DNA of 64,000 bases from Hymenobacter tibetensis (GTDB taxonomy: Bacteria; Bacteroidota; Bacteroidia; Cytophagales; Hymenobacteraceae): positions 1,268,001-1,332,000 of the forward strand of contig NZ_CP094669.1 in the NCBI RefSeq assembly GCF_022827545.1, in the 5' to 3' direction. A program made the position numbers and the translations under genes. Below the pieces are notes generated by a model. That model saw only the letters and a program-made list of their open reading frames with translations, was not told the DNA's origin and did not search any database. Below are positions 63,142 to 64,000 of the stretch, in pieces (positions within the stretch are counted from its first letter, which is position 1; every line of letters starts with the position of its first letter).

Positions 63142-64000
63142 ATGGCAACGAAGCGAGATTATTACGAAATACTGGGTGTCGCCAAAAGCGCATCGGGAGA
63201 TGAAATTAAGAAAGCATACCGCAAGGTTGCCATCAAGTATCACCCCGATAAGAACCCGGACGACCCTTCGGCAGAAGACAAGTTCAAGGAAGCTGCCGAG
63301 GCCTACGAAGTGTTGTCGGACCAGAACAAGCGTGCCCGCTACGACCAGTACGGGCACCAAGGAATGGGCGGCAATGGGGGAGGCCCCAGCATGGAGGATA
63401 TCTTCAGCCATTTCGGTGACATATTCGGCGGCGGTGGCCAAGGGGGCTTCGAGGGCTTCTTTGGCGGTGGCGGCCGTGGGCAAGGTGGTCGGCGCGTGCG
63501 CAAGGGCTCTAACCTGCGCATCAAGCTGAAGCTCGACCTGGAAGAAGTAGCCAACGGCGTTGAGAAGAAAATCAAGGTGAAGCGCTACGTAGCGTGCAAC
63601 ACCTGCTCGGGCACTGGTGCTAAAAACGGTACCGACCTGAAAACTTGCCAGACCTGCCAAGGCCAAGGCCAGGTAAAGCGCGTGGTAAACACGATGCTCG
63701 GACAGATGGTAAGTGCTTCTACCTGCCCAACCTGCGATGGTGAAGGCAAGGTAGTGACCAGTAAGTGTGATGTATGCCAAGGCGAAGGCCGGCAGCTACA
63801 CGAAGAGGTTATTCCAATTAATATTCCGGCGGGTGTAGCCGAGGGCATGCAGCTCAGCATGAACGGCAAAGGCAACTACCCTGAGCGAGGCGGTGTACCC
63901 GGCGACTTGCTGATTCAGATAGAGGAAGAGCCACACGAGCAGCTCAAGCGCGACGGCAACAACATCATGTTCGAGCAGTACATCTCGTTCGTGGATGCTG
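63142..64000 (+). CDS. dnaJ: Chaperone DnaJ, N-terminal part (cut by the window end)
   Basis: The first 286 residues, incomplete at the right edge. J domain: [45 protein letters not shown] with the essential HPD. A glycine/phenylalanine-rich linker ([26 protein letters not shown]) comes next. Four zinc repeats follow: [24 protein letters not shown] and CDVCQGEG. Then comes the first substrate-binding domain ([21 protein letters not shown]). This is a class I (type A) DnaJ, the Hsp70 co-chaperone partner of GrpE, which lies immediately upstream. No heat-shock promoter was identified. Confidence 0.95.
   Translation, partial: MATKRDYYEILGVAKSASGDEIKKAYRKVAIKYHPDKNPDDPSAEDKFKEAAEAYEVLSDQNKRARYDQYGHQGMGGNGGGPSMEDIFSHFGDIFGGGGQGGFEGFFGGGGRGQGGRRVRKGSNLRIKLKLDLEEVANGVEKKIKVKRYVACNTCSGTGAKNGTDLKTCQTCQGQGQVKRVVNTMLGQMVSASTCPTCDGEGKVVTSKCDVCQGEGRQLHEEVIPINIPAGVAEGMQLSMNGKGNYPERGGVPGDLLIQIEEEPHEQLKRDGNNIMFEQYISFVDA

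Overview
The window reads as a chromosomal segment of a Bacteroidetes bacterium of the order Cytophagales, most likely Hymenobacter or a close relative. This is inferred from moderately high GC with AT-richer patches, secreted plant-glycan hydrolases with short signal peptides, TAnnTTTG-like promoter boxes, an hpt-adk-obgE gene run, and two families of palindromic intergenic repeats (arms like GTCATGCAGAGGCG and CCTCACCCCCCGGCC). No rRNA, tRNA, CRISPR array, prophage or complete insertion sequence was seen.

Region 1 (1-3 kb) holds a sodium:solute symporter and a convergent Old Yellow Enzyme-type reductase, separated by a bidirectional terminator.

Region 2 (3.1-31.2 kb) is one long minus-strand array of 15 genes for breaking down a rhamnose-, arabinose- and galactose-containing plant glycan. 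The hydrolases are a GH78 and a GH106 alpha-L-rhamnosidase, a GH127 beta-L-arabinofuranosidase, two GH2 beta-galactosidase-type enzymes, a beta-propeller glycosidase-like protein, an SGNH acetylesterase and a DUF5703/GH95-like enzyme, with a FucP-type sugar permease. Embedded in it is an unusual cytoplasmic module: two solute-binding-protein-like proteins without signal peptides, a head-to-tail fusion of two class III (CaiB/BaiF) CoA-transferases, a Gfo/Idh/MocA oxidoreductase and a MaoC-type hydratase. There is no SusC/SusD pair and no ABC permease. Almost every intergenic gap carries a palindromic repeat of family A or B, and in three secreted-enzyme genes the repeat appears to supply the start codon and first residues of the signal peptide. 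A divergent LacI-family regulator with an extra N-terminal zinc ribbon (31.65 kb) is the obvious candidate controller.

Region 3 (33.4-49.4 kb) is a surface-polysaccharide locus: fucosyltransferase-type enzymes, GDP-mannose 4,6-dehydratase, a Wzx-like flippase, several glycosyltransferases, a WecE-type aminotransferase, a PurN-like formyltransferase, WbqC, an ArnC/GtrB-like polyprenyl-phosphate glycosyltransferase, a multi-pass membrane protein (possible polymerase) and a TPR protein. Its first part is AT-rich, suggesting acquired DNA.

Region 4 (49.5-56.7 kb) is mostly core metabolism: an M42-like aminopeptidase, an acyltransferase-3, a membrane pyrophosphatase with a potassium-dependent signature, hypoxanthine phosphoribosyltransferase, adenylate kinase and ObgE. 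Region 5 (56.7-61.9 kb, minus strand) holds an exostosin-like glycosyltransferase and a nucleotide-sugar operon led by glucose-1-phosphate cytidylyltransferase, with an SDR epimerase, an RmlC-like epimerase and a SAF-type oxidoreductase. Region 6 (62.4-64 kb) holds grpE and a dnaJ cut off by the window end.
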